From CAZMVU01 sp964569295 (GTDB lineage: Bacteria; Hydrogenedentota; Hydrogenedentia; Hydrogenedentales; JAGMZX01): DNA of 64,000 nt. The stretch covers positions 1 through 64,000 of the forward strand of contig CAZMVU010000001.1 in assembly GCA_964569295.1 (NCBI GenBank). Direction: 5' to 3'. Under the pieces are notes generated by a model. It made no database searches, was not told where the DNA came from, and worked only from the letters and a program-made list of their open reading frames with translations. Shown piece after piece: positions 1-8,515 of this stretch; within the stretch, counting starts at the first letter, position 1, and each line of letters starts with the position of its first letter. Made by a program: the position numbers and the translations under genes.

Positions 1-221
1 TAGTAATAAATGCTTGCATGTCAAGGACTTACGAAAAACTGGGGATCACTCAGCCGCAACAATGCCGGACTTTTACACACCGGCCGAAACCGCTACAATT
101 CAAGCTTGCGACAGGGCACCCTTATGGCTTTTCGTGAGGTAAATCGGGAGGGAGAGTTCTTCCCACGCCAAAAGGCTTTATCAAAAAGATACCTGCCAAT
201 AGCTGAACGAGAGGGAACACC

Positions 222-1265
222 ATGGACGCGAACCCATTTCTGGGCATTTTTCTGCATGCCGTGGGCGGCTTGGCCGCCGGGAGTTTTTACCTCCCCTTCA
301 AGGGCGTGCGCCGTTGGAGCTGGGAGAGCTACTGGCTCGTGGGTGGGTTCTTCAGTTGGATTATTGCCCCCTGGGTGGTTTCTTTCCTTACCGTGCCTGA
401 CCCTTGGGGGATCATCGCGTCGGCGCCCGCTTCGACCCTTTTCTGGACCTTCTTTTTTGGCGCGCTGTGGGGGGTCGGCGGGCTCACTTTCGGTCTCTCG
501 ATGCGCTACCTCGGCATGTCGCTGGGCTATGCGGTGGCACTGGGTTTCTGCGCCGCCTTCGGCACGCTTATTCCGCCGATTGTCAGCGGCGATTTCGGAG
601 CGCTCTTGAGTACCACCTCCGGCATGATCACCCTTGCCGGTATTCTCGTGTGTCTGGGCGGCATCGCCGTGTGCGGACGTGCCGGCATTTACAAGGAAGG
701 CGAACTCTCCGAGGACGCGAAGCAGGCGGTGATCAAGGAGTTCAACTTCACCCGCGGCATGTGGGTGGCGCTGTTCGCCGGCATCATGAGTGCCTGCATG
801 GCCTACGGCATCAAAGCGGGCGAGCCCATCGCCACACTCGCGGCGGACCAAGGCGCGCCTTCGCTGTTCGTGAACTCGCCGGTGTTCATCGTGATTTTCG
901 CCGGCGGCTTCCTCACCAACCTCGTGTGGTGCGTGCTCCTCAATATCCGCAACAAGAGCGCCGGTAACTATCTCGACCGCGCCACGCCCCTCCCGCTCAA
1001 CTACATTCTTTCCGCCGCCGCCGGGATCATCTGGTATTTCCAGTTCATGTTCTACGGCATGGGCACAACGCGCATGGGCGCCTACGACTTCAGCAGTTGG
1101 ACACTCCACATGGCGTTCATCATTGTGTTCAGCAACCTGTGGGCGCTCATGCTGCGCGAATGGAAAGGCGCTTCGAACCGCACCATACGCTGGATTCTCG
1201 GCGGCATCGCCATCCTCATTGCCTCGACGATCATCGTCGGCATCGGCAACTGGCTGGAAGGGTAG
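222..1265 (+). CDS. rhaT: L-rhamnose/H+ symporter, RhaT family
   Basis: A 347-aa polytopic inner-membrane protein with about ten hydrophobic segments. The N-terminus reads like RhaT from other bacteria: a small-residue helix, then FYLPFKGVRRWSWESYW, a tryptophan-rich second helix, and the MRYLGMSLGYAVALGF stretch typical of the family. RhaT imports L-rhamnose with a proton. The start is set by GAGAGGGA about 6 bases upstream of the ATG. No rhamnose catabolic gene (rhaA, rhaB, rhaD) lies nearby, so the substrate could be another deoxy sugar. It converges on a sodium symporter gene, and the two share a hairpin in the gap between them. Confidence 0.88.
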   Translation: MDANPFLGIFLHAVGGLAAGSFYLPFKGVRRWSWESYWLVGGFFSWIIAPWVVSFLTVPDPWGIIASAPASTLFWTFFFGALWGVGGLTFGLSMRYLGMSLGYAVALGFCAAFGTLIPPIVSGDFGALLSTTSGMITLAGILVCLGGIAVCGRAGIYKEGELSEDAKQAVIKEFNFTRGMWVALFAGIMSACMAYGIKAGEPIATLAADQGAPSLFVNSPVFIVIFAGGFLTNLVWCVLLNIRNKSAGNYLDRATPLPLNYILSAAAGIIWYFQFMFYGMGTTRMGAYDFSSWTLHMAFIIVFSNLWALMLREWKGASNRTIRWILGGIAILIASTIIVGIGNWLEG

Positions 1266-1299
1266 GTGATTTGAAGAAGCTCGGGGGGAACCATACCGG

Positions 1300-1361
1300 T
1301 TTCTTTGGGAAGGGAGCGCGAGGGGAACCCTTCCTTTTCCCAAAGAAAGGGTTCCCCTCGC
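1300..1361. terminator. Bidirectional terminator-like hairpin with two interleaved inverted repeats
   Basis: Positions 1318-1332 and 1347-1361 form a perfect 15-bp stem around a 14-nt loop. A second perfect 12-bp repeat pairs 1300-1311 with 1337-1348. The two stems are interleaved (arm order A, B, A', B'), so they are either mutually exclusive or form a pseudoknot. The element fills the 105-bp gap between two convergent transporter genes. A T-rich stretch follows on the plus strand. Confidence 0.7.
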
Positions 1362-1370
1362 TAATCTTTC

Positions 1371-3134
1371 TTATCCCGTAAAATACAGGTACGCCGCGAC
1401 GATAAGCACGAGCACCAGCACCGACGCGATGACATCGCGGCGGTTCCAGCTTGCGCGCGAGATGACCCGATCCTCGTCCGTGACCGTAGCAAAGGTGAGC
1501 CCCGCGATCTTCGCGTCATCCGGCGGGGCTGTGAGGTAGCTCACCACAACCATCACCAGCGCCGAAATCACGAAGATGATCAGGCTGTAGTACTGGAAGT
1601 AGATGTTGTGCAGAATCCACAAGAACGTGCCTTCTGTGTATCCGTCCTCGAAGCCGGCCAGCCCCAGCGAGAGCGGCGTGTCCACTGCCAGGCGTAACAC
1701 GCCCAACGCAAACCCGGCGATCAACGCTGCGAGGCACCCCTTCGCATTGAGCCGCTTATTAAACACGCCGAAGAAGAACACCACGAAGATCGGCGGCGCA
1801 AGGTAGCCCTGCACCCCCTGCAGGTAGTGGTAGAGGCCGTGGGCGCCCTGGATAACCGGCACCCAGACAAGCCCGACAACCACCATGGCCGAGGTCGCCA
1901 GCCGGCCGACCCACACCAGTTGCTTTTGCGAGGCGCCCGGCCGGTACTTGACGTACAAGTCCATGGTGAACAGCGTCGAGCTCGCGTTGAACACCCCCGC
2001 CAGCGAACTCATCAGCGCGGACAGCAGCCCCGCCACCACAATCCCCCGCACACCCGCGGGCAACACATGCTGCACGAGCAACGGAAAGGCCGCCTGCGCC
2101 TTGTCCGCATCGAGCGTGTCGCCGGTGTAAAGCGTTTCTCGAAGTCCCGGCGCTTTGCCGCTGCTCGCCAGCGCGAAGGATATTATCCCCGGGATGATGA
2201 AGATAAACACCGGCAACAGCTTGAGAAACGCGGCAAAGATCGTGCCCCGGCGTGCGTCCTGCTCATTGGACGCACCGAGCGTACGCTGCACGATGTATTG
2301 GTCCGTGCACCAGTACCAAAGCCCGATAATCGGCGCGCACAGCAGCATCCCGAGCCACGGGTAGTTGCCATTGAAATACCACGCCATGCGCCCCTCTTCC
2401 ATCACCGGCGCCCACGTTCCCTCGACCCCCTCCGGCACGAGCGGCTTCCACAGGTTGAACATTTCCGAACCCGCCAGTTCGCGCAATGTCGTCCAGCCGC
2501 CTAACTCGATGAGCCCGAAAATGGTCACCAGCACCGAACCAATGATCAGCACGAGCGTCTGCAGCGCTTCCGTGTAGGCCACCGCACGCAATCCCCCCAC
2601 TACGGTATACAGTCCTGTGAGCAGGATCACCGAAATCGAGCCTAGCCAGAAACTGTCGAGTATGAATCCGCCCAGGTTCACCCGTACCTCCGGCAGGAGC
2701 GTGGCGAATACGATGCCGCCGGCGAAAATGCCTACCGCTATCTTGGTAAGCACATAGGCCACCAGCGAGATGATCGAGAGCACATAGCGTGCCGTGACAT
2801 CGAAGCGCCGTTCGAGGAACTCCGGCATGGTATAGACCATGGATCGCATGTAGAACGGCACCAATACCCACCCCAGCACCAACAGGCACCACGCGTGCAA
2901 CTCGTAATGCGCCATGGCCACGCCGTCCGTCGCGCCCGAACCCGCAAGCCCCACCAGGTGCTCGGAGCCGATGTTTGACGAGAAGATGGACGCGCCCACG
3001 ATGAGCCAGCCGAGATTGCGCCCGGCGAGGAAGTAGTCGTCCGCCGTGTCGCGCCCCTTACGGATGACCCACATGGCCACTGCCAGCAGCACGAACACAT
3101 ACAACCCGATGACAATCCAGTCCAGCGTTACCAT
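1371..3134 (-). CDS. Sodium:solute symporter (SSS/SLC5 family, SGLT-like)
   Basis: A 587-aa inner-membrane protein with about 14 hydrophobic helices. Its N-terminal region has the SSS hallmarks: a DDYFLAGRNLGW segment in the first loop, an ASIFSSNIGSEHLVGLAG stretch with the serine-rich sodium-site helix, and a YTMPEFLERRF loop. Members of this family couple Na+ influx to uptake of sugars, inositol, sialic acid or similar solutes. The sequence alone does not fix the substrate, but the SGLT-type motifs and the neighbouring rhamnose-type transporter favour a sugar. The start has GGAGG 8 bases upstream. Length is normal for the family and nothing is missing. Confidence 0.88.
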   Translation of the reverse strand: MVTLDWIVIGLYVFVLLAVAMWVIRKGRDTADDYFLAGRNLGWLIVGASIFSSNIGSEHLVGLAGSGATDGVAMAHYELHAWCLLVLGWVLVPFYMRSMVYTMPEFLERRFDVTARYVLSIISLVAYVLTKIAVGIFAGGIVFATLLPEVRVNLGGFILDSFWLGSISVILLTGLYTVVGGLRAVAYTEALQTLVLIIGSVLVTIFGLIELGGWTTLRELAGSEMFNLWKPLVPEGVEGTWAPVMEEGRMAWYFNGNYPWLGMLLCAPIIGLWYWCTDQYIVQRTLGASNEQDARRGTIFAAFLKLLPVFIFIIPGIISFALASSGKAPGLRETLYTGDTLDADKAQAAFPLLVQHVLPAGVRGIVVAGLLSALMSSLAGVFNASSTLFTMDLYVKYRPGASQKQLVWVGRLATSAMVVVGLVWVPVIQGAHGLYHYLQGVQGYLAPPIFVVFFFGVFNKRLNAKGCLAALIAGFALGVLRLAVDTPLSLGLAGFEDGYTEGTFLWILHNIYFQYYSLIIFVISALVMVVVSYLTAPPDDAKIAGLTFATVTDEDRVISRASWNRRDVIASVLVLVLIVAAYLYFTG

Positions 3135-3208
3135 GAGTCGCCCCTCCCTTGGCTTGGTGCGCTGCTAACTATTCCAAAAGCAATTGGTAGAGGGCAAACG
3201 CATCCCCT

Positions 3209-3233
3209 GCCTGGGCTGCCCCGGCAGCCAGGC
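3209..3233. other. Short GC hairpin upstream of the sodium symporter gene
   Basis: GCCTGG at 3209-3214 and CTGC at 3216-3219 pair with GCAG and CCAGGC at 3224-3233, leaving one bulged G. It sits about 75 bases upstream of the symporter start, so it would fall in that mRNA's leader if the promoter lies further upstream. It has no U-run on either strand, which argues against a simple terminator. Confidence 0.35.
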
Positions 3234-3270
3234 GAACCTATACATTGCCCCCTCTTGATTCTGTACGCAC

Positions 3271-3315
3271 CCCAAAAATAGGAAAGGCGGCCTCCGGACT
3301 GCCGGAGGACCGCCT
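3271..3315 (-). terminator. Rho-independent terminator of the small secreted protein gene
   Basis: AGGCGG plus CCTCCGG (3285-3297) pairs with CCGGAGG plus CCGCCT (3302-3315), giving a 13-bp stem with one bulged A and an ACTG loop. Read on the minus strand the stem is followed by TTTCCTATTTTTG, a U-rich tail. It starts 31 bases after the stop of the gene at 3347-3799. Confidence 0.8.
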
Positions 3316-3346
3316 GAAAGACAAAGAGCGAAACGCTTCGGTGCGC

Positions 3347-3799
3347 TTAGAGCACTTGGAGGTTGGACTTCTGTCCCACCGGCAGGTCGTCCCAGCCGGA
3401 ATCTTCCGCCTCGAAGCTTTTTACTTTGATGGCCGCAGCGTCGGCATAGTAGTCGGCCACAATGGTCACACTGGCGCCGGCAAGCTGTTCCCCGGCCAAG
3501 AGCGCTTCGGCGCTTTCAGTGGGCAGGTAATGCAGGGTCTTACCCTCGAGGTCTTCCAGGAGGTTGCCATCTGCATCGACGGCGGCCGCCACCTTGAGCG
3601 CATTCATGGTGGCATAGGTGCTATTGGCGTCAGCCACATCCTCTTCGGACAACTCGCACAGCAGGCAGTAATTCACGCCGTCCACGGTGACCTCGATAGG
3701 CTTGGGTGCCGCCTCTTCGTCCTGGGCAAAGCCTATGGACACACCCACTGTAAGCAGGGCGGCCAGCGCGAGCGATGTGAGCAGGGCATATTTCTTCAT
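3347..3799 (-). CDS. Small secreted protein with a CxxC pair
   Basis: A 150-aa protein with a clear Sec signal peptide (MKKYALLTSLALAALLTVGVS, cleavage likely near GFAQ-D), so the mature form should lie in the periplasm or outside. The mature part is acidic. Its only cysteines sit in a CLLC pair inside the motif VDGVNYCLLCELSEE, at about residues 45-48, which could bind a metal or be redox-active. It is not a CxxCH haem site. I do not recognise a family. The start is well set by AAGGAG 9 bases upstream of the ATG, and a terminator follows, so this is a self-contained transcription unit. Confidence 0.75.
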   Translation of the reverse strand: MKKYALLTSLALAALLTVGVSIGFAQDEEAAPKPIEVTVDGVNYCLLCELSEEDVADANSTYATMNALKVAAAVDADGNLLEDLEGKTLHYLPTESAEALLAGEQLAGASVTIVADYYADAAAIKVKSFEAEDSGWDDLPVGQKSNLQVL

Positions 3800-4045
3800 G
3801 AGAGAGTCTCCTTTTGGGTTTCCTGTACTGGAACATCAAATATCGTTAAATGGCAATGGTGCCACTAAACACGCCACATTACCGGGTGCTTTCCGCATGC
3901 TTGCGGGCCGTAAGTATACCTACAAGACGCACCTGAAATCCAGTTATTCACGAATTCAAGTGATTATATGACGCGGTTTGCGCTCCGCTGGTTTCGCTGA
4001 CGGCGTTGTTTGCCCAGTCCACAACACCTGACGCATAATGGCGCC

Positions 4046-6094
4046 ATGCAATGGGCCATACTCACCATAGCCCTCGCTGTGAGCACCATGGAGGTGTGGA
4101 CCACATCCCCGCTGAACACGCTCACGGACGAGAACCGCACCCACCCCACGGCCGCCCAAAACGCCCAACTCTATGCCGCCCGCGGCGAGCATGAAGGCAT
4201 GTTGCTGTTTGTACGGGCGGGCCGCCGCGGACTCGAGGCCTTGCAGCCGGAAGGTTCGCCCTTGGGCGGTACCATCGCCCCGCCACAGATCTATCGCGTC
4301 GGTCCGGCGGCGCTGTCGCAACGGACCGCGCGCACGCTGCCGGATGTTGCCCAGATAATGGATGTGCTGCATCCCGTAGCGGCCACGAACCTCGACAAAG
4401 ACGAGACGGCGGTGTACTCCGTTGATTATCGGGTGCCCGATGACACCCCGCCCGGTGGCTATAGCGGCACAATCAAGCTGCATAGTGAGAACAGGCACAC
4501 CCGCTCCCTCGATGTAACCCTCGAGGTGTTCGATTTCACCTTACCGGCCAAACCGCAGTTGCGGGGAGTGGCCCCGCTCGACCGGGAATCGATCCGGCGC
4601 ACCTATGCTATCGACAACCGCAGCCTCGAACACTGGCGGCCGGTGTATGACGCCCTGGCGCCGTGGCGTCTTTCATTTCCTGTGTGGATGGGTGACGACC
4701 TGGTCACGATGAACGAGACGGAGATCGCCGACGCCACGGCCTTCAAGGAACACTTGGTCTATGCCGTCGACGCCGCGGATATGGCCGCGGTCGACATCAT
4801 GGCGCACGGCCGCGCGGTCCACCTGTTCCCGCCTCCCTTGCCCGGCGACAACCACGATCCGTTGCATGTTTACCTCGATGATATGCTGGACTGGCTCGGC
4901 AGCCATGACTGGCGGGATCGGGCCTATGCCGCCGTCATGCCGACGCCCCCACGCCACATGTGGCAGCCTGCCCGGGCACTGTACTTCCAGGTCTGGCGCG
5001 CCAGTAAAGGCCTGCCGCGGCTGCTCGTCTTGTCGCCCCACCCCTATTGGGAACGCTTCACAGACTGGTGGGCCGCCCCGCTGCCCGAACTGTCCCCGGA
5101 AATTGTGCAGCACATGACCGAGGGCACGTCCATGGTGGAGTTTCAGCCACTCGATGCGCACCTGACCGCTTCCTCGTCCGGCGTTCAACCCGCTACGGGT
5201 ATTGCGACACAACCACAAGATGCCGGCGATGGCGCCCTGGCTTCCGTGTGGCGGCCCGGGAAGGCCGCGAAAGGCGCGCCCGCCCCCTGGCTTCAACTAG
5301 CCTTCGACGCTCCCCGCCCGGTGAAACATGTCACTGTCATCTGGTCGGGTTCGGAGCCCGAGGAAAACCTGGGCGTGGAAACAAGTTACGATGCGCAAGC
5401 CTTCGCCCCTGCGGCTGTTGCATGGAAGCACCGCGCAGTCAATGGGCCCTTCGCGCACGGCGTGTCGAAAGGAACGCTCAAATACGAGAAGACCCTGCGC
5501 GCTTTGCGCATAATTGTGGCCAAGTCGCAGGAGGATCAGCACGGAATCGCCGAGGTTCTGCTTCACGAAGAGCCCGAGCACATGGAACCGGCGGCCATAC
5601 CGTCCGTGAAGCCGTGGCTGCACCTTACGCCGGACACCTTTCCCTCGCCTGCGCCGGGTGCGCATCCCGCTGAATTGCGCCTGTTGCCCTGGGTCTGCTA
5701 TGCCCGCGGCCTCACAGGTTTTTTGTTGCCAGGGCTTACGCAATGGCCTCAGCATTGGCAACCCGGGGAGGTCCCCCCTACCGACCCGTGGCCTGCCTCA
5801 CCCTATCCGGAAGCGGCCCTGTTGTACCCCGGTCCGAACGTGCCCCTCCCCGCCCTACGCCTCATGCGGCTGCGTGATGGGATGGAAGACTATGGCTACC
5901 TCGCCGCGCTCGAAGACGCTGTGCAGGACAAGCGCCTCGCTGCCGAAGACGCACGCCAGCTTGTGAACCTGCAATTGTATGGCCCCGAACCCACGACGGA
6001 CGCCCTCGATGCCCTCGCTTCGGGCATTGAAGAAGTGCGCATCCGTATTGGCCGTGCCTTGGCTTCCTTGCCCGAGGCCCCTGAATCGCCCTAG
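4046..6094 (+). CDS. DUF4091 glycoside-hydrolase-like protein with inserted discoidin-like domain
   Basis: A 682-aa protein from the ATG at 4046, whose N-terminus (MQWAILTIALAVSTMEV) could be a weak signal peptide; an in-frame start at 4010 is possible. Residues 50-150 form a beta-rich N-terminal domain ending in the TLEVFDFTLP linker seen before DUF4091/GH123-type barrels. A TIM-barrel-like section follows. Residues about 371-511 look like an F5/8 type C (discoidin) carbohydrate-binding domain, with an LTASSSG start and APWLQLAFDAPRPVKHVTV. The C-terminus has LRLMRLRDGMEDYGYLAALE, the signature of the DUF4091 C-terminal part. A role on amino-sugar or other glycans is inferred. No strong ribosome site is visible. 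Confidence 0.75.
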   Translation: MQWAILTIALAVSTMEVWTTSPLNTLTDENRTHPTAAQNAQLYAARGEHEGMLLFVRAGRRGLEALQPEGSPLGGTIAPPQIYRVGPAALSQRTARTLPDVAQIMDVLHPVAATNLDKDETAVYSVDYRVPDDTPPGGYSGTIKLHSENRHTRSLDVTLEVFDFTLPAKPQLRGVAPLDRESIRRTYAIDNRSLEHWRPVYDALAPWRLSFPVWMGDDLVTMNETEIADATAFKEHLVYAVDAADMAAVDIMAHGRAVHLFPPPLPGDNHDPLHVYLDDMLDWLGSHDWRDRAYAAVMPTPPRHMWQPARALYFQVWRASKGLPRLLVLSPHPYWERFTDWWAAPLPELSPEIVQHMTEGTSMVEFQPLDAHLTASSSGVQPATGIATQPQDAGDGALASVWRPGKAAKGAPAPWLQLAFDAPRPVKHVTVIWSGSEPEENLGVETSYDAQAFAPAAVAWKHRAVNGPFAHGVSKGTLKYEKTLRALRIIVAKSQEDQHGIAEVLLHEEPEHMEPAAIPSVKPWLHLTPDTFPSPAPGAHPAELRLLPWVCYARGLTGFLLPGLTQWPQHWQPGEVPPTDPWPASPYPEAALLYPGPNVPLPALRLMRLRDGMEDYGYLAALEDAVQDKRLAAEDARQLVNLQLYGPEPTTDALDALASGIEEVRIRIGRALASLPEAPESP

Positions 6095-6106
6095 CGCGCT
6101 CATGCC

Positions 6107-6469
6107 TCAGGAGGGGTAGAGATGCCGGGACACGAGTTCCCGCACATCCTGCGCCGTGTGCGCATCAGGCAGTACCGCATTCACCCCGGCCGCGTCTATG
6201 GCGTGCGGCTCGATATCGCGTGCGGCAAGCAGCACGATCGGGAATTCGCGCGGAATATCAGGATCGGCCCGGAGCTGTGCGGCCACCTCCAAACCATCAA
6301 AAACCGGCAAGTCCACCCCCAAAAACAATATCGAGGCGCCTTGACTCGCCAATTCAACCGCCTCTGCCCCGTTCGAGGCCCAAGTCACGTCGAAGCCCTC
6401 TCCTTCCAGCTCCGCCACCAGCACGGCCCCTAGTTCGCCATCTGTCGTTGCCACAATCGCTTGCGTCAT
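6107..6469 (-). CDS. Degenerate CheY-like receiver domain (pseudo-receiver)
   Basis: A stand-alone 120-aa receiver fold. The DGLEVAAQLRADP helix, the FPIVLLAARD strand and the GVNAVLP segment match response regulators, but the phosphorylation machinery is gone in my alignment. The acidic pair is Thr8-Thr9, the phospho-acceptor Asp is Gly51 (in LGVDLPVFDG), the switch Ser/Thr is Ala82 and the Lys is Asp102. It probably works without phosphorylation, as a protein-interaction module. I chose the ATG at 6469 because it starts right at beta-strand 1 with GGGAGAA upstream; in-frame starts at 6529 or 6598 would add a short tail. It converges on the DUF4091 gene, and no histidine kinase is near. Confidence 0.78.
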   Translation of the reverse strand: MTQAIVATTDGELGAVLVAELEGEGFDVTWASNGAEAVELASQGASILFLGVDLPVFDGLEVAAQLRADPDIPREFPIVLLAARDIEPHAIDAAGVNAVLPDAHTAQDVRELVSRHLYPS

Positions 6470-6616
6470 CCTGCACTTCTCCCACAGGCGTTGTATGCGC
6501 GTGTCAAAGTATGCTTCATCGGAGTCCATCCTGGCGGCTGCACCGGCCATCCGCGCCGCCAGCTTGACTTGGTGCGGAGCCCGGCTTAGAATACACATTG
6601 CTTGGGAGCGACATCT

Positions 6617-7324
6617 ATGATACGAGTGTGCGTCAATACAGGGCTCCTGGTGCTCGTCTTACTGATGCCAGCTTTCGCTCTTGCACAGGAAGAGCCCTCA
6701 CCAGATGCGCCCGCCCCGGAGGAGACCGCCGCCGAAACGCCGAAGGGCGATGTGATTCACCTGCGCAACGGACGCAAGCTCGAAGGCTTCCAGGTCATCA
6801 ACCAAGGCACTACCCATGTGCAGGTCCGGCTGACAGCAAGCGGCATCAAGTTGCGCCTGCCGCGCAGCCAGATCGTTTCCATCGAATACGACGACACCGG
6901 TGGATCGCGCAGCTCAGAAACGGAAGGGCGCGAGGCCACGAACGAAAAGCTGCTGCACGGCGAAAAACTGGCCCCCGCCCTGAATCGTCGCTTGCAGAAA
7001 CCGCTGTCCGACGAACCCATACGTGTGGAAGACGAGGACTTTGTCCAGCGCGTGATCGCGTTTGGCCAGCGCGCACAGGTTCCACTGAGCGTGAGCGAGG
7101 CGGTGCAGGATATTCCCGCTCGGCAACGGCGTTGGACAACAGAAATCCCTGCAAACCGCTCCTTGTTTCAGGTGTTGAGCGAACACCTTCTCAAGGATTT
7201 TCCCTTGTTGGCGGTGAGCTATCATTTTGATGAGATTGTGCTCACCCACGCCAGCGAGGGTGATGAACCCGAGGCCCCCGAACAAGACGAAAGGGCCGAC
7301 GGCGAACCGGAGAATAGTCCCTAG
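6617..7324 (+). CDS. Secreted protein with Sm-like strand repeat and STN-like domain
   Basis: A 235-aa protein with a signal peptide (MIRVCVNTGLLVLVLLMPAFALAQ). After a Pro/Glu-rich linker, residues 44-90 read DVIHLRNGRKLEGFQVI then PRSQIVSIEYDD, a small beta-barrel pattern common in planctomycete-type secreted proteins. Residues about 130-215 look like the short N-terminal domain of secretins (STN): an LSVSEAVQDIP segment, then a LFQVLSEHLLKDF helix and a final strand. The tail is acidic and low in complexity. Function unknown; a role in an envelope complex is a guess from the STN-like fold. The start has GGGAG about 9 bases upstream. Confidence 0.7.
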   Translation: MIRVCVNTGLLVLVLLMPAFALAQEEPSPDAPAPEETAAETPKGDVIHLRNGRKLEGFQVINQGTTHVQVRLTASGIKLRLPRSQIVSIEYDDTGGSRSSETEGREATNEKLLHGEKLAPALNRRLQKPLSDEPIRVEDEDFVQRVIAFGQRAQVPLSVSEAVQDIPARQRRWTTEIPANRSLFQVLSEHLLKDFPLLAVSYHFDEIVLTHASEGDEPEAPEQDERADGEPENSP

Positions 7325-7417
7325 CCAGTGGCTGTAGACTCCCCCCCCTGCGTGCGCCCGGCCCAAAGCACCCTGAGACTTCGCGCGCCATTCGTGACTT
7401 CGAACGCGCGTTCAGCC

Positions 7418-7843
7418 TCAGGCATGCCCGTCCAGTTCGAGGTCCGCGTCTTTTGGGTTACCCAATTTGAGGGGGGCTTCCAGTTTCCCGCTGTCGTCAT
7501 CCTCCACCGCCTCCTCTTTCTCATCGCCGCCGCTGGCGTCTAAATCCTCCTCCACTTCCCCCCCCTCGTCGTCCTCCAACACCTCGCCCTCGACAGGCTC
7601 ATCATCCGGGTCCGGCTCTTCCCGCGCTTCGGCTTCGGGCGCTGGCGGCGCCTTCGGCTGCCGCCGTAGCGATGGCGCGGGTTGGGACGTCTTTTCCGGC
7701 GTACCAACGCGCGTTAACCGGATATCTTCACCGAGCGCGCTCGCAGGGCAACGCTCGTCGTGGGGGCACTTGAAGCCAAGCTTCTCAGCGCCCCATTCTG
7801 CAAAACGCCTTCCACACTTTGGGCATTCATACTTCACCGGCAT
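7418..7843 (-). CDS. Zinc-ribbon protein with long acidic tail
   Basis: A 141-aa protein. Residues 5-32 hold CPKC then FKCPHDERCP, enough Cys/His ligands for one zinc ribbon. The rest is a proline/alanine linker followed by an extremely acidic low-complexity tail rich in Asp and Glu. There is no signal peptide, so it is probably cytoplasmic. Zinc ribbons with acidic tails often contact nucleic-acid enzymes or ribosomes, but nothing here shows the partner. The product reads as full length from the ATG at 7843. Confidence 0.65.
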   Translation of the reverse strand: MPVKYECPKCGRRFAEWGAEKLGFKCPHDERCPASALGEDIRLTRVGTPEKTSQPAPSLRRQPKAPPAPEAEAREEPDPDDEPVEGEVLEDDEGGEVEEDLDASGGDEKEEAVEDDDSGKLEAPLKLGNPKDADLELDGHA

Positions 7844-8151
7844 TCGGCAACCATCCTTCTATTGCACTTCCTCTTCCCATAACCTGTGGACACCACGGCC
7901 AACACAGACTGATTGCCGAGAAACAGTACAAAGCTTGCCCGCTAAAATCAAGCCCTGAATGGGAGGCTCATTTTCTGAACGAAGGACCAGCCCTTGACAA
8001 TGCGATCGCAGGAGGGCAACAACCAGGAATTGCCGGCGTGGCGGGCGGGAAGGACGGGTTGGGCAAACGCTGTCTGAGACCAGAAAAAGGCGGAGGTTAC
8101 GCTGCCTCAGAGCGCAGAAACAGCAACTACCCCTCTGCCCTCGTGCGCCTG
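7844..8151. other. Intergenic region, no feature seen
   Basis: About 308 bases between two minus-strand genes. Open frames here lack ribosome-binding sites and recognisable sequence. I saw no convincing hairpin, repeat or promoter. Confidence 0.4.
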
Positions 8152-8361
8152 TTACTCCTCAACGGCTTTGGAATCGCACAGCGAACCATCGCCTTTGCAG
8201 CAACGATAATTCCCTTGTGCATCCGTGCTGCCGCCACGGCATCCCAGCTTCCGCTCGCCGATGCGCTTACGCGCAAAAAGATGCACCACGCTCCACACGG
8301 CAAGGATAACGGTAACCGCGACGGTGGCCGCGGCGATATTTAGAAGGAGCGTACTGTACAT
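8152..8361 (-). CDS. Small Cys-rich single-pass membrane protein (NqrM/FeoB-associated-like)
   Basis: A 69-aa protein with one N-terminal membrane helix (residues 3-28), a short basic ARKRIGERK stretch, then a cysteine-rich tail: LGCRGG, CCKGDGSLC. This layout (one helix, basic patch, four cysteines near the C-terminus) is like the small NqrM (DUF539) and FeoB-associated proteins, which help metal or cofactor delivery to membrane complexes. No nqr or feo gene is in the window, so the match is only by shape. The ATG at 8361 has GGTGAG about 7 bases upstream; an in-frame GTG lies at 8373. Confidence 0.55.
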   Translation of the reverse strand: MYSTLLLNIAAATVAVTVILAVWSVVHLFARKRIGERKLGCRGGSTDAQGNYRCCKGDGSLCDSKAVEE

Positions 8362-8515
8362 AATGCGTCTCACCAGTGTGGGTTGCGCGGGAGGGCAGTC
8401 TAATGCCCTTTACCAGAAAAAACAAGTCGTACGCGCCGCACATTCCAGAGCGACACGCACGCACCCGCCCCTTGATTCCGCACAGCCCTGTCACCCGGCT
8501 TTGCGCCGGTCCGCG

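Noticed and set aside
93..1343. 416-codon open frame opposite the rhaT gene
   Set aside because: Its sequence is Arg/His/Glu-rich without any fold signal, as expected of the antisense of a GC-rich gene; RhaT on the other strand is unmistakable.
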